This document shows, in pieces, positions 16,863 through 25,710 of a DNA stretch of 64,000 nucleotides; within the stretch, counting starts at the first letter, position 1; every line of letters begins with the position of its first letter. Made by a program: the position numbers and the translations under genes. The DNA comes from Sva-07 sp963728195. GTDB taxonomy: Bacteria; Actinomycetota; Acidimicrobiia; Acidimicrobiales; Ilumatobacteraceae. The notes beneath the pieces are model-generated. The model was given only the letters and a program-made list of their open reading frames with translations. It searched no databases and had not been told where the DNA came from. The stretch covers positions 1-64,000 of the forward strand of contig CAVSIX010000009.1 in assembly GCA_963728195.1 (NCBI GenBank), written 5' to 3'.

Positions 16863-17089
16863 GGACGGTTTGCTCGGCGCCATACGGTCGTCGCGGCGAG
16901 CGTCGCGCCAAGCCCGAGGAGTGGGAGCGCCGCCGAGTACCGCACCCATGCTCCGGGACCATCGCCCAGCACTGCCAGAACGAAGAACCCAGCCCCAGCA
17001 ACGAGATAGCCGGTCGCCGCAACCGCCATTCGGCGCGACGTCATCGGGCGACGCCACGGACGCGCAAACCACGGAAGCGTTTCGCTCAC
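16850..17089 (-). CDS. Small two-helix membrane protein
   Basis: 79 residues from a GTG at 17089 (an ATG at 17044 would give 64). Two hydrophobic helices (VAATGYLVAGAGFFVLAVLG and YSAALPLLGLGATLAATTVW) are separated by a short loop and followed by a basic end (RRANRPRSR). No family is recognised. Third-position GC bias supports this frame over the overlapping ones. It could still be a chance reading frame in the scar region. Confidence 0.45.
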   Translation of the reverse strand: MSETLPWFARPWRRPMTSRRMAVAATGYLVAGAGFFVLAVLGDGPGAWVRYSAALPLLGLGATLAATTVWRRANRPRSR

Positions 17090-17446
17090 CGCACCATCGT
17101 GGCATGCGACAGGACATCGGAACACCGAAGCGAATCCGAGGACGGCTGACAACGACGTATCCGTCGTTCAGCGTGCGTGTGTCACGACGCTGTGGCTGTG
17201 GACGCCCACAACGGCATACGCCACGACCGAGTCGGCTCCCGAAGCGTCAGCTTGCGCGTCACCGGCGACATCGCACAGCGGAACGGCTCTCGACAAGTGA
17301 CGCATTATCCCTGCTCAGAGCGCTCCTGTCGCAGTTCCGAACCGTCTCGCTGGAGTAACCGCGGGAGTGACGGACGCGGGAGTGGGGCCGTCGGGCGCCG
17401 CACCATGGTGCTCTTGACGGTCTGGATGAGTGTCAACTATGGTTAA
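17090..17446. other. Intergenic stretch, no gene seen
   Basis: No reading frame here shows recognisable protein features or consistent codon bias. An ATG at 17440 runs in the wrong frame for the toxin that follows. The region belongs to the decayed segment left of tRNA-Ser(UGA). Confidence 0.5.
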
Positions 17447-17770
17447 CAGGTCGCGAAGGTCGTCCGGAGCGCCACGTTCGATCGGTGGCTCCGCAAGCTC
17501 AACGATCGGCGAGCAGCCGCCAGGGTGCTGGTCCGGATCGAACGGCTGGCATCGGGCAACCCGGGTGACGTCAAGCCGGTCGGCCACGGCGTGTCCGAAC
17601 TGAGAATCGACTACGGGCCCGGCTACCGGGTCTACTACCTGCAACGAGGAAGCGAGCTGATCGTGTTGCTGTGCGGTGGCGACAAATCGAGCCAAGCCGA
17701 CGACATCGACTGCGCGCACCGCATCGCAGCCGACTGGAGGAGCCAGCCACACGATGAGCACAACACCTGA
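17447..17770 (+). CDS. HI1419-type toxin (RelE/HigB superfamily), start codon missing
   Basis: The frame reads VRSATFDRWLRKLNDRRAA, then RVLVRIERLASGNPGDVKPV, GHGVSELRIDYGPGYRVYYL, ending with LLCGGDKSSQADDI. This is the full-length phage-derived Gp49-like toxin fold (upstream partner of HI1420-type antitoxins), an mRNA interferase family. A TAA at 17444-17446 blocks the frame, and the first possible start inside it is the GTG at 17525, which would remove the first strand and helix. The out-of-frame ATG at 17440 would serve if one base were lost. So the toxin is either inactivated or hit by a sequence error. It overlaps the antitoxin gene by 17 nt. Confidence 0.72.
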   Translation, partial: QVAKVVRSATFDRWLRKLNDRRAAARVLVRIERLASGNPGDVKPVGHGVSELRIDYGPGYRVYYLQRGSELIVLLCGGDKSSQADDIDCAHRIAADWRSQPHDEHNT

Positions 17771-18056
17771 AACCTTCGCACCGTTCGACACCGCCGACTA
17801 TCTCGACGACATCGATGCTGCCGCGGCGTATCTCGAAGCAGCACTCGAGGAGGCCGGTGACGATCCCGCCTTCGTGGCCCAGGCGCTGGGGACGATTGCT
17901 CGCTCCGGCAACGTGAGCGAGCTGGCGCGACGCACGGGGATGAGCCGCGAAGGGCTGTACAAGGCGCTGTCGGCTGACGGCAACCCGAGCTTCGCGACCA
18001 TCGTGAAGGTCGCACGCGCGCTCGGTCTGAGGATCCGCTTCACCCCCGCCGCTTGA
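17754..18056 (+). CDS. HI1420-type antitoxin, HTH DNA-binding
   Basis: 100 residues from the ATG at 17754, nested over the end of the toxin gene. N-terminal FDTADYLDDIDAAAAYLEAAL and the helix-turn-helix GNVSELARRTGMSREGLYKAL, then NPSFATIVKVARALGLRIRF, are hallmarks of the addiction-module antidote family. The order toxin first, antitoxin second is usual for this family. It is expected to neutralise the toxin and repress the operon. It remains intact while the toxin lacks a start, as is common in decaying modules. Confidence 0.85.
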   Translation: MSTTPETFAPFDTADYLDDIDAAAAYLEAALEEAGDDPAFVAQALGTIARSGNVSELARRTGMSREGLYKALSADGNPSFATIVKVARALGLRIRFTPAA

Positions 18057-18112
18057 TCGCCGAACTCACCTGTCGTCGAACGCGCCGGCGGTGGCTGTGT
18101 GCGACGACAGGC

Positions 18113-18567
18113 TCACGCCTCGCGCTTGCGTTGGACGTAGTCCTGGAGATCGTCGATGGTGAGGAGCTCGGCTCCTCGCGGGATCGTGACGTGCGACAGG
18201 CCTTGCGACAGCTCAGGACGGTGTACGGAGCAAGCCGATCCAGCAGCGCCGACTGCCACGCCGTCAGCACCTCTGATCCGACGTCGATGACTCGCACGTG
18301 GCCGAGCTCGTCGACGAGGTTACGCAACCGACTTCCGGTAGGTCGCGAGCGACGACTCTCGCACCTGGTGACGAGCAACCGACTCGAGCCACCAGTCGCT
18401 CAACTCCTGAACGGTCGTCGTCATGGAGAACCTCGACGTGGTCGGCGAGCGGCGCCGCTCAAGTGCGGTGACGAACTCGTCGCCCCGTGAGCGGCCCTTG
18501 ACCGCCGTGCCATCCGCACGGGTCGAGGGGGTTCGAAGTAGACGGAGCCGACGCCGTTGGAGTTCAT
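18113..18567 (-). pseudogene. Tyrosine integrase remnant
   Basis: Fragments in three frames add up to the N-terminal part of a phage-type integrase: MNSNGVGSVYFEPPRP, then ALERRRS, then TTTVQELSDWWLESVARHQV, RESSLATYRKSV (the SAM-like core-binding domain), then NLVDELGHVRVIDVGSEVLT, AWQSALLDRLAPYTVLS, and a short tail GLSHVTIPRGAELLTIDDLQ ending at TGA 18115-18113. The catalytic domain with R-H-R-Y residues is absent. It abuts the 3' end of tRNA-Ser(UGA), the usual attachment side for such elements. Confidence 0.55.
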
Positions 18568-18723
18568 GCCGGCCACCGAATATCCGTCGTCCGCAGCGAC
18601 ACGTTTGCCTCGTGGGCCTCTCGGCACGGTGACCTCCCGTCGCACGAAGCGGTCGGGCCTCCGCCTCAGAGCACATTTCGGTGTATCTCCGTGGACGTCG
18701 GCAAAGGTCCACGAAGGCACCAG

Positions 18724-18806
18724 CGGAACGGGAGGGATTCGAACCCCCGAGCCTTGCGGCCGGCCGCTTTCAAGGCGGCTGCATTCGTCCACTCTGCCAC
18801 CGTTCC
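18724..18806 (-). tRNA. tRNA-Ser(UGA)
   Basis: Class II tRNA: acceptor GGAACGG/CCGTTCC, discriminator G, anticodon loop CTTGAAA (anticodon TGA), a long variable arm, and T loop TTCGAAT. No CCA is encoded. Its 3' end faces the integrase remnant. Confidence 0.93.
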
Positions 18807-18825
18807 GGTCCCGAGGTTACCGGGC

Positions 18826-18831
18826 TACACT
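18826..18831 (+). promoter_or_regulatory. -10 box, tRNA-Ser(GCU)
   Basis: TACACT ending 12 nt before the tRNA 5' end. The same hexamer precedes tRNA-Arg(ACG). Confidence 0.45.
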
Positions 18832-18843
18832 CCGGGGCTCCCA

Positions 18844-18935
18844 GGAGAGGTGCCAGAGCGGCCGAATGGGGCGCCCTGCTAAGGCGTTGATCGTAGTAAT
18901 GCGGTCCGTGGGTTCAAATCCCACCCTCTCCGCCA
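18844..18935 (+). tRNA. tRNA-Ser(GCU)
   Basis: Acceptor GGAGAGG/CCTCTCC, anticodon loop CTGCTAA (anticodon GCT), long variable arm, T loop TTCAAAT. CCA is encoded at 18933-18935. Confidence 0.93.
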
Positions 18936-19076
18936 CACGACCGGCGCGCCGCACGGTGCGCCGGTCGGCCGCTTTTGCCGGACGATTGATGTCGCGCGGG
19001 AATGACACCCATGTCGTTTGCATGACAGCGATGTTGCGGTTTCGTGACGAAGGGAGTAGACCGGAGGTCCGTTCCC

Positions 19077-20438
19077 ATGACGACCGACCGCCACGACCCC
19101 GACGCCGCCCCCGGACTCCAAGACGAGTTCTGGGGCGAGCACACCGAGTGGACGCCGCATCCGCAGCCCGACGTCGAGCGCCGCAGCCTCGGTTCGATGG
19201 TCGGCCGCTGGTTCGACGCCATCCTCGGAGGAGGCGCGGTCGCTGGTCGTGCACACGGGAAGGCGGGTGTACGCACCGCTCTCGATGAGCCGGTCGAGGA
19301 CCGAATCGTCGATCAGCGCATCGAGCAACCGCGGCGCACCGGCGATGTCGATGGCGAGCTGGTCGACGACGCGTGGACGGATGATCAGTGGACGGACGAT
19401 GAGTGGACGGATGACGAGTGCGGGCAGGACGCCTGGACGTTCGAGGCCGACCCGCAGCGCCCCCGGCATCCGGGTGTCGATCCGCTGCTCGCACGGCTCG
19501 GCGGTCTCGCGGTCATCCTCACACTCGCTGCACCGCTCGTCGTGGGCTTCACCGGTTCGGGCTCGGGTGAGCCGTCCGCTGACGCATTGGCCACGGTCTC
19601 CGACACCGCAGCCGCCGAACTGGCAGATCCGACGATGCCGACGCCCACAGAGAGCCCGGCGCCGGACGGCGATCTCGCAACGACGGCCCCGCCCGCCACA
19701 CCGGCTGGGTCGTCGGCTGGCGCTGCGACGACCACTCCACCGACTCTGACCACTGCCGCCGAGGGCGATACCGAGTCGGACACGACTGCGCCGTCGACGG
19801 TGGTCGCAGCCGCTCTCGAGGACGCGCCGAGCGCAAGCGCAGCGGCGACCACGGTGACGTGCGGATCGAGATACGAACTGGCGGCGGGCGACTACTGGAT
19901 CCGGATCGCCGATGCAGCCGGAGTGTCGCTGGCCGAACTGCTCGACGTCAACGATGCCACGATCGACACGGTCCTCGTTCCGGGAGCTTCGATCTGTCTT
20001 CCCGCCGGTGCCGCCACGCCGGCGCCGCCGACCACGACTGCCCCGGCACCTGCGCCGACCGCCCCTGCGGCGCCGGCGACCACCTCAGCGCCGAGCCGCC
20101 CGACCACCACTGCGGCGCCGCCTGCGCCCACGACGACGGCGGCGCCACGACCGACGGCGGTGTCGCAATCTCAGGCGGTCGCGATCATCCGCGACGTGTG
20201 GCCCGACGAGCTGGAAGAGCACGCCATCGAGATCGCACGTCGTGAGAGCACCCTGCAGTCGAACGTGAACAACTGGTGCTGCTACGGCCTGTTCCAGATC
20301 CACTGGGAGGCGCACCGGAGTTGGCTCGCCACGATCGGCGTGACCTCGGTGTCGCAGCTGTACGACCCCCGGGTGAACGCCACCGCTGCGTACACGCTGT
20401 ACCAGCGCGCCGGGGGCTTCGGCCCCTGGGGCGGCTGA
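19077..20438 (+). CDS. Single-pass membrane protein with LysM and lysozyme-like domains
   Basis: 453 residues from the ATG at 19077, 9 nt after GGAGG. The cytoplasmic N-terminus (about 145 residues) is acidic and carries tandem WTDD(Q/E) pentapeptides at about residues 100-114. One membrane helix follows (LLARLGGLAVILTLAAPLVVG). Outside lie a Ser/Thr/Ala/Pro linker, a LysM at about 265-308 (YELAAGDYWIRIADAAGVSL...), a second Pro/Thr linker, and a C-terminal lysozyme-like fold (about 362-453; EEHAIEIARRESTLQSN, CCYGLFQIHWEAH) with Glu in RREST as candidate catalyst. Probably a peptidoglycan-binding muralytic protein. An in-frame ATG 11 codons upstream lacks a ribosome site. Confidence 0.82.
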   Translation: MTTDRHDPDAAPGLQDEFWGEHTEWTPHPQPDVERRSLGSMVGRWFDAILGGGAVAGRAHGKAGVRTALDEPVEDRIVDQRIEQPRRTGDVDGELVDDAWTDDQWTDDEWTDDECGQDAWTFEADPQRPRHPGVDPLLARLGGLAVILTLAAPLVVGFTGSGSGEPSADALATVSDTAAAELADPTMPTPTESPAPDGDLATTAPPATPAGSSAGAATTTPPTLTTAAEGDTESDTTAPSTVVAAALEDAPSASAAATTVTCGSRYELAAGDYWIRIADAAGVSLAELLDVNDATIDTVLVPGASICLPAGAATPAPPTTTAPAPAPTAPAAPATTSAPSRPTTTAAPPAPTTTAAPRPTAVSQSQAVAIIRDVWPDELEEHAIEIARRESTLQSNVNNWCCYGLFQIHWEAHRSWLATIGVTSVSQLYDPRVNATAAYTLYQRAGGFGPWGG

Positions 20439-20709
20439 ACGACCGTACCGAACGTCGTCGAACCTTCGATTTGCGATCGGCGTTTGCGCGCGCACGGAGC
20501 AACATCGGTCACACCGGGACCATGTGCCCTAGGGGGCTGACCACCGCAGGTCAAAGCTGAAGGCACCGGGACGTCCATACCCGCCCCGGTACAGAGCCCG
20601 GGCTTCCGGGCGCTGGGACCACGACGTCTGGAGGATTTTCCATCCCGGCGATCCTCCCCCGTCTTTGCACGCCGGACTCCCATGAGTGGGGGCCCGCAGA
20701 GGAGGAGCC
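20439..20709 (+). other. Structured leader of the repeat-protein gene
   Basis: 271 bp with no gene. It contains several GC-rich foldable segments: ACCGGG paired with CCCGGT around 20564-20591, AGCCCGG...CCGGGCGCT around 20597-20617, and a ribosome site GAGGAGGAG at 20700-20707. It does not match any riboswitch consensus I can recall. Confidence 0.35.
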
Positions 20710-23700
20710 ATGCGCAAGTCGAGTCTGGTCGGAGGGCTGGCAGCCGCGCTGGCCTCGATGGTTCTGGTGCTGCCACCGCCGACGCAAGCTGCAGCACCCA
20801 CGGACAACACCGGTGACATCTACGCCGACCTCGTCGTGGCGTTGCGCGACATCGATGGCGTACCGATCACCAAGACCTACACGGTCCCCGATGCCGCTGC
20901 GGAGACCTGCGTGCTGCCGGTGTCGTACTCGGCGCTGCCGGGCGTGACCGGTGAGACCAATGATGTCGACGGACGGACCGTCTACCGCATCCCGCTCGTC
21001 GGTGATGCGCTGCCAGGCGTATTCGACCTGGCCGAGTTCTCGGTCTGTGACCCTCAGCCCGCGTATGCGATGTACGTCACCGAGGCCGAACTCGAACGCT
21101 TGAACCTGACGCGCCAGCCTGACGCTGTCAAGGCCCGCAAGCTCGAGGAACTGCAGATCCGGTTCCTCACCGCTGACACGATCACTCTGGACGGCGCCGG
21201 CCGGATCACCACCGACGGCGTACCGGTCGACGCTTCGCCCGACCAGGCCGCGATCTACCAGTCGCTGATGGACACGGGCGAGATCCCCGGGCTGTCGAGT
21301 CCTCCCCAGGTCGGTGGATTCGACAGATGGATGTTGGCTGCGGCGGCTATCGGTACCGCAGCAAGCAAGGGCGTGCCGATCACCATCGACACCGTCGAGT
21401 ACTACAACCGCCTCGTCGGTGCGCCGGATGCCGCGACCTGGCCGATCCCTGAGCTCGGCACGGTGGTCAATGGCGAGAGTTTCGTCGACTACACCGCTTC
21501 GAGTACACACGAGACGACGTCTTCACCGGCTGTGCCACCTGGCTCGATGTCGCGAGCATGACGTGGAAGTCGGCATCGGTTCTCGACGTGGTCGACTTCA
21601 CGCAACTCGTCGAGCCACCGGCCTCCACGCTGGAGAACGTCGCTGGGTTCACACAACTGGCCGACGACGTTCGTTCGATGATCAATTACCTGCATGCCAA
21701 CGAGGTGATCCCCGGCTTCTACGTGGATCCGGTCTTCGAGGACACGTGCGCAGCACAAACGGCCGCGCTGACCAATCCCGCCGTGATGTGGGGCGGCATG
21801 CCGAGCGATCTCATCCAGACCGACACCGTTCCCGTCACCGCCTCCGCGTTCGTGCCGTGGGCCGGCCCCGTGCTGACGAATGCGCAGTACCGGGTGACGA
21901 TCACGGCCACCGGACTCGCGTTTGACGACGTGACCATGACCGACATCGTCTTCGCAGATTCCGACATCGACACGATCGAGGGGATTTGGGACGGAATGGC
22001 GCTGGACGCCATCGGCCCCGGCGACAGAGTTGAGGTGCCACTCGGCCTGTTCGTCGGTCCTGACGCACCCACTGGGCCGTACGCGATGACCCTCCAGCTC
22101 CTCGACGACGGGGGAACGCCCGTGGGCGCCCCCGATGTCGCCACGATCAACGTGCTGCCCGATCTGCCGACGGCCCTCTGGACGTCGACGGTCGATTACG
22201 TGGCACAGGGTTCGTACTTCGCGATGACCGCACGTGTGTTCAACCCCGCAACGCCGTGGGGCGAAAATGTGGCAGGAGCAAGTCTGCGAGTCACGATCAC
22301 ACCTCCCGTCGTCGACCCGCCGAACCCATTCGGGAATCCGTCGCAGGTAGCCGCCTATTCGGAAGCCGTCGCCATGCCGCTCACACTCGTGGGCACCGAC
22401 CTGGTCGGGGTATGGCCGTTGGACGATCCGTTGGCGCCGGGCGTCGACCAGATGATCACCTGGTACCTGAACGTCGCCGACGGCGCCCCGACGGGCGTCT
22501 ATGCGATCGATGTGGAGATCATCCGGGGCGATGCACCGCTCGTCCCGTCCACCGGTGACACCGCTGACGTCATCGTGGCCGCAGCACCGACACACGGTGG
22601 AAGCGGCGGCGGTGGCGGCGACAACGGCGGTGGCGACGGCGAGGGCGAAACCGCCCCCTCCGTGCTGATCAGTTCGGGTCCTGATGTGAGCACCACCGCA
22701 ACCGACGCCACGCTCGTGTTCAGCACGGATGCGTCCACCGTCCTGTGCGGGCTCGATGGTGCTGCACCGACGAGCTGCACCAGCCCGGTGACCTACACCG
22801 GACTCGCTGTCGGCTCGCACACGTTCAGCGTGCTCGGGGTCAACCCCGACGGACAGTACGCGTCGGCGTTGTACGCATGGACGATCGTCGGGCCCGGTGA
22901 GGGTTCCACTGGTGGCGCGACCGACCCGCCACCGCCAGTTTCCGACGCATCGATGATCACATCTCTCACACCCACTCGTCTGGCCGACACCCGACCGGGA
23001 TGGGTCGCAGCCGACGGCCTGTTCTTCGCGAACGGACCCGTGCCCGCCGGTCAGCTGGTGCAGGTTCCCATCGCTGGTCGTGGTGGTGTGCCTGCGGATG
23101 CGAAGGCGGCGGTCGTCAACGTGACGTTGGTGAATGCTGCTGCTGCCGGGTTCGCGACGGTGTTCCCGTGTGGGACGCGGCCGAATGCGTCGAGCGTCAA
23201 CTATGCGGCTGGCGGAACGGTTGCCAATGAGGTGGTCGCGAGGCTGTCGCCGGTCGGTTCGATCTGCGTGTACACCTCTGCGACGGCTGACGTGTTGGTC
23301 GACGTCGTCGGGTTCGTCCCGGCATCGTCGGACTTCGTGTCGCTGACACCGGTGCGGCTGGCTGACACCCGGCCGACGCCGGTGGCGGCCGGTCAGGTCC
23401 TCGAGGTCAGCATCGCTGGTCGTGGTGGCGTGCCTGCGGATGCGAAGGCAGCCGTCGTCAACGTGACGTTGGTGAATGCTGCTGCTGGCGGGTTCGCGAC
23501 GGTGTTCCCGTGTGGGACGCGGCCGGATGCGTCGAGCGTCAACTATGCGGCTGGCGGAACGGTTGCCAATGAGGTGATCGCGAAGCTGTCGCCGGTCGGT
23601 TCGATCTGCGTGTACACCTCTGCGACGGCTGACGTGTTGGTCGACGTCGTCGGGTTCGTCCCGGCATCGTCGAACTATGCGTCGCTGACACCGGTGCGGC

Positions 23701-24005
23701 TGGCTGACACCCGGCCGACGCCGGTGGCGGCCGGTCAGGTCCTCGAGGTCACCATCGCTGGTCGTGGTGGCGTGCCTGCGGATGCGAAGGCAGCCGTCGT
23801 CAACGTGACGTTGGTGAATGCTGCTGCTGGCGGGTTCGCGACGGTGTTCCCGTGTGGGACGCGGCCGGATGCGTCGAGCGTCAACTATGCGGCTGGCGGA
23901 ACGGTTGCCAATGAGGTGATCGCGAAGCTGTCGCCGACCGGTTCGATCTGCGTGTACACCTACGCGACGGCCAACGTGTTGGTCGACGTCGTCGGATACC
24001 TCTGA
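20710..24005 (+). CDS. Large secreted repeat protein, one frameshift
   Basis: About 1,098 residues across one -1 frameshift near 21495. A signal peptide (MRKSSLVGGLAAALASMVLVLPPPTQAAA) starts the protein. VVNGESFVDYT leads out of frame, and FEYTRDDVFTGCATWLDVAS resumes in the frame that starts formally at 21558. The middle part has beta-rich, immunoglobulin-like segments, a Gly-rich linker (GGSGGGGGDNGGGDGEGE) and a VLCGLDGAAPTSC segment. The C-terminus has three 114-residue repeats (LADTRP..., AGRGGVPADAKAAVVNVTLV, FPCGTRP, VDVVGF), a surface module common in Acidimicrobiia. Likely a cell-surface or secreted protein; binding partner unknown. A strong terminator follows. Confidence 0.75.
22959..24003 (+). 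repeat. Three tandem 342-bp coding repeats
   Basis: Repeat units begin near 22968, 23340 and 23682. The last two are 342 bp apart and almost identical in DNA, including long stretches without any difference. The first has a ~30-bp insertion after LADTRP. Confidence 0.88.
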
Positions 24006-24024
24006 TCACGTTCCACTGAGACGT

Positions 24025-24056
24025 ACGAGAGCGACACCTCCGGGTGTCGCTCTCGT
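24025..24056 (+). terminator. Terminator of the repeat-protein gene
   Basis: Perfect 14-bp stem (ACGAGAGCGACACC with its complement) closed by a TCCG tetraloop, 20 nt after the stop codon. No U-run follows. Confidence 0.8.
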
Positions 24057-24087
24057 CGCGTAGGTCGCCAAGTCGACGAGTTGCGTC

Positions 24088-24093
24088 TACACT
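24088..24093 (+). promoter_or_regulatory. -10 box, tRNA-Arg(ACG)
   Basis: TACACT ending 16 nt before the tRNA. Confidence 0.45.
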
Positions 24094-24109
24094 GTCGCCC
24101 GTCGCAATT

Positions 24110-24182
24110 GCGCTCGTAGCTCAATGGATAGAGCACTTGACTACGGATCAAGCGGTTGGGAGTTCGACTCTCTCCGAGCGCG
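24110..24182 (+). tRNA. tRNA-Arg(ACG)
   Basis: 73 nt. Acceptor GCGCTCG/CGAGCGC, D arm GCTC..GAGC, anticodon loop CTACGGA (anticodon ACG), T loop TTCGACT. No encoded CCA. Its A34 is the substrate of TadA, encoded at 45.6 kb. Confidence 0.94.
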
Positions 24183-24190
24183 CTGCAGGT

Positions 24191-24232
24191 GGAGGGGCGG
24201 AGCCGTCAGGCCCCGCCCCTCCCGCCGTTTTC
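24191..24232 (+). terminator. Terminator after tRNA-Arg
   Basis: Perfect 10-bp stem GGAGGGGCGG (24191-24200) with CCGCCCCTCC (24213-24222), 12-nt loop, followed by GTTTTCC. Confidence 0.75.
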
Positions 24233-24349
24233 CACCGACGCCGAGCCGTCAGGCCGCTGGTTGGAGAAGAGACGGGTGGGGAACACGTCGTCGCGGATGA
24301 ATCGTCAACAGTTCCTCAAGTCCGGGCAGCAACGTGCCGATGAGCGCTC

Positions 24350-25684
24350 ATGAGACTGATACGGCTCGGCGCGCTCGTCGGCAGCGTCGTGCTGCTCGTC
24401 GCCACGTCGGTCTCGATGGTGAACAAACGAGCCGAGCTGCGCAGCGAACAGGACGCTCGCGTCACCGCCACCGTGCTCGTCGCCGACCAGTCGGTCGAGA
24501 GCACGGTCATCCGTGCCGCCGCCGTCGTGGAACTCGCCAACGAGTCGACCGACCCGGCCGATCTCGTCGGCTCGTTCGGTGACGGCGTCTCGGCATGCAT
24601 CTCCAGCGGTGCCGACCCCCGATGCACCGATGTCGACCTGTTCGCACTGTCCGGATTCGGTGCCGCCGCGGCAGCGTCCGTCCAGCGCCGAGCGCCGGCA
24701 CTCGTCGTCGACGAGACCACCGACTCCCTCCTGATGGTCTCGCGCCGCGACGTCACGACTGCGCTGCGCCTACCCATCGAGGCCCTGATCGACGAACGCG
24801 CCTCGGGGACGATCCTCGAGTACGGAGCTGCAGTCGACATCGAGCTGTCCGCAACACCGACCAGCGGCACCGGGCGTCTCGGCCCGTCGACGATCGACGA
24901 CCGGCGGGTCGTCACCGACACGATTGCGCTGCCCGACGATGGCGGCTCGGTCCGTGTCACCGCATCGATCGTCGACGATGTCGGACTCCTCGGCGACGGG
25001 GCCGTCCGCTACCTCCTGCTGCTGGCGCTCGGCACGGTGCTGATGGCACTCGCCGGCTGGACGTTCCTGCTCGATCGCCGTGCTCTCGAACGGCGCGCCA
25101 CCACCGACGAACTGACCGGTCTGGTCAACCGCCGCGAGTTCGAACGCATCACCGAGGAGTCACTGCTCGCTGCCGACCGGTTCAACACCGGCGTCTGTCT
25201 GATGCTGATCGACCTCAACGGCTTCAAGCAGATCAACGACACACTCGGCCACCAGTTCGGCGACCTCGTGCTCCAGGCCGCCGCCGGGCGGTTGAAGTCG
25301 GCGGTTCGCGACACCGACGTGGTCGGCCGCTGGGGTGGCGACGAGTTCGTCATCCTGCTGCCGGGCATCGAGGACGGCACCGGCGTGCGCGCCAGCGCCG
25401 AGCGGATCGGGCGGTCCCTTGCCGAGACCCCGATCGTCGGTGACGTCACCGTGACTGCAGCGATCGGCGCAGCACTCTTTCCTCGCCACGGCCGGGTGCT
25501 CGACGACCTGATCAGCGCCGCCGACGTCGCGATGTACAGCGCGAAGACCACCGGCGTCACCCACCGGCTCGCGGACGCGCACGCCGTCGAGCTCGCCGCC
25601 GAGGAACTGCGTGGTTCGTCGGCTTACCAGGGTCCCGACCGCCGCCGACATCCCTCCGAGGTGAACGTCGGCAGCCGCGACTGA
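24350..25684 (+). CDS. Membrane diguanylate cyclase (GGDEF)
   Basis: 444 residues. Membrane helix at about 4-23, a ~200-residue extracytoplasmic sensory region without a recognised fold, a second helix (YLLLLALGTVLMALAGWTF, ~222-241), then a GGDEF domain. The catalytic motif is intact (RWGGDEFV) and the inhibitory I-site RxxD is present 5 residues earlier (RDTD), so it should make cyclic di-GMP with product feedback. The C-terminus ends with a polar tail. Cyclic di-GMP commonly controls pili, which fits the filament genes later in the window. Confidence 0.92.
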   Translation: MRLIRLGALVGSVVLLVATSVSMVNKRAELRSEQDARVTATVLVADQSVESTVIRAAAVVELANESTDPADLVGSFGDGVSACISSGADPRCTDVDLFALSGFGAAAAASVQRRAPALVVDETTDSLLMVSRRDVTTALRLPIEALIDERASGTILEYGAAVDIELSATPTSGTGRLGPSTIDDRRVVTDTIALPDDGGSVRVTASIVDDVGLLGDGAVRYLLLLALGTVLMALAGWTFLLDRRALERRATTDELTGLVNRREFERITEESLLAADRFNTGVCLMLIDLNGFKQINDTLGHQFGDLVLQAAAGRLKSAVRDTDVVGRWGGDEFVILLPGIEDGTGVRASAERIGRSLAETPIVGDVTVTAAIGAALFPRHGRVLDDLISAADVAMYSAKTTGVTHRLADAHAVELAAEELRGSSAYQGPDRRRHPSEVNVGSRD

Positions 25685-25698
25685 CGCCGACTCGTGCG

Positions 25699-25704
25699 TA
25701 CAGT
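25699..25704 (+). promoter_or_regulatory. -10 box, aminotransferase
   Basis: TACAGT, 6 nt before the GTG at 25711; leaderless type. Confidence 0.45.
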
Positions 25705-25710
25705 GGCGGC

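Noticed and set aside
17177..17446. 89-codon plus-strand ORF before the toxin
   Set aside because: No coding bias, no motif, and no ribosome site; probably chance.
20520..20700. c-di-GMP or c-di-AMP riboswitch upstream of the secreted repeat protein
   Set aside because: The conserved core sequences of those classes as I remember them are not present.
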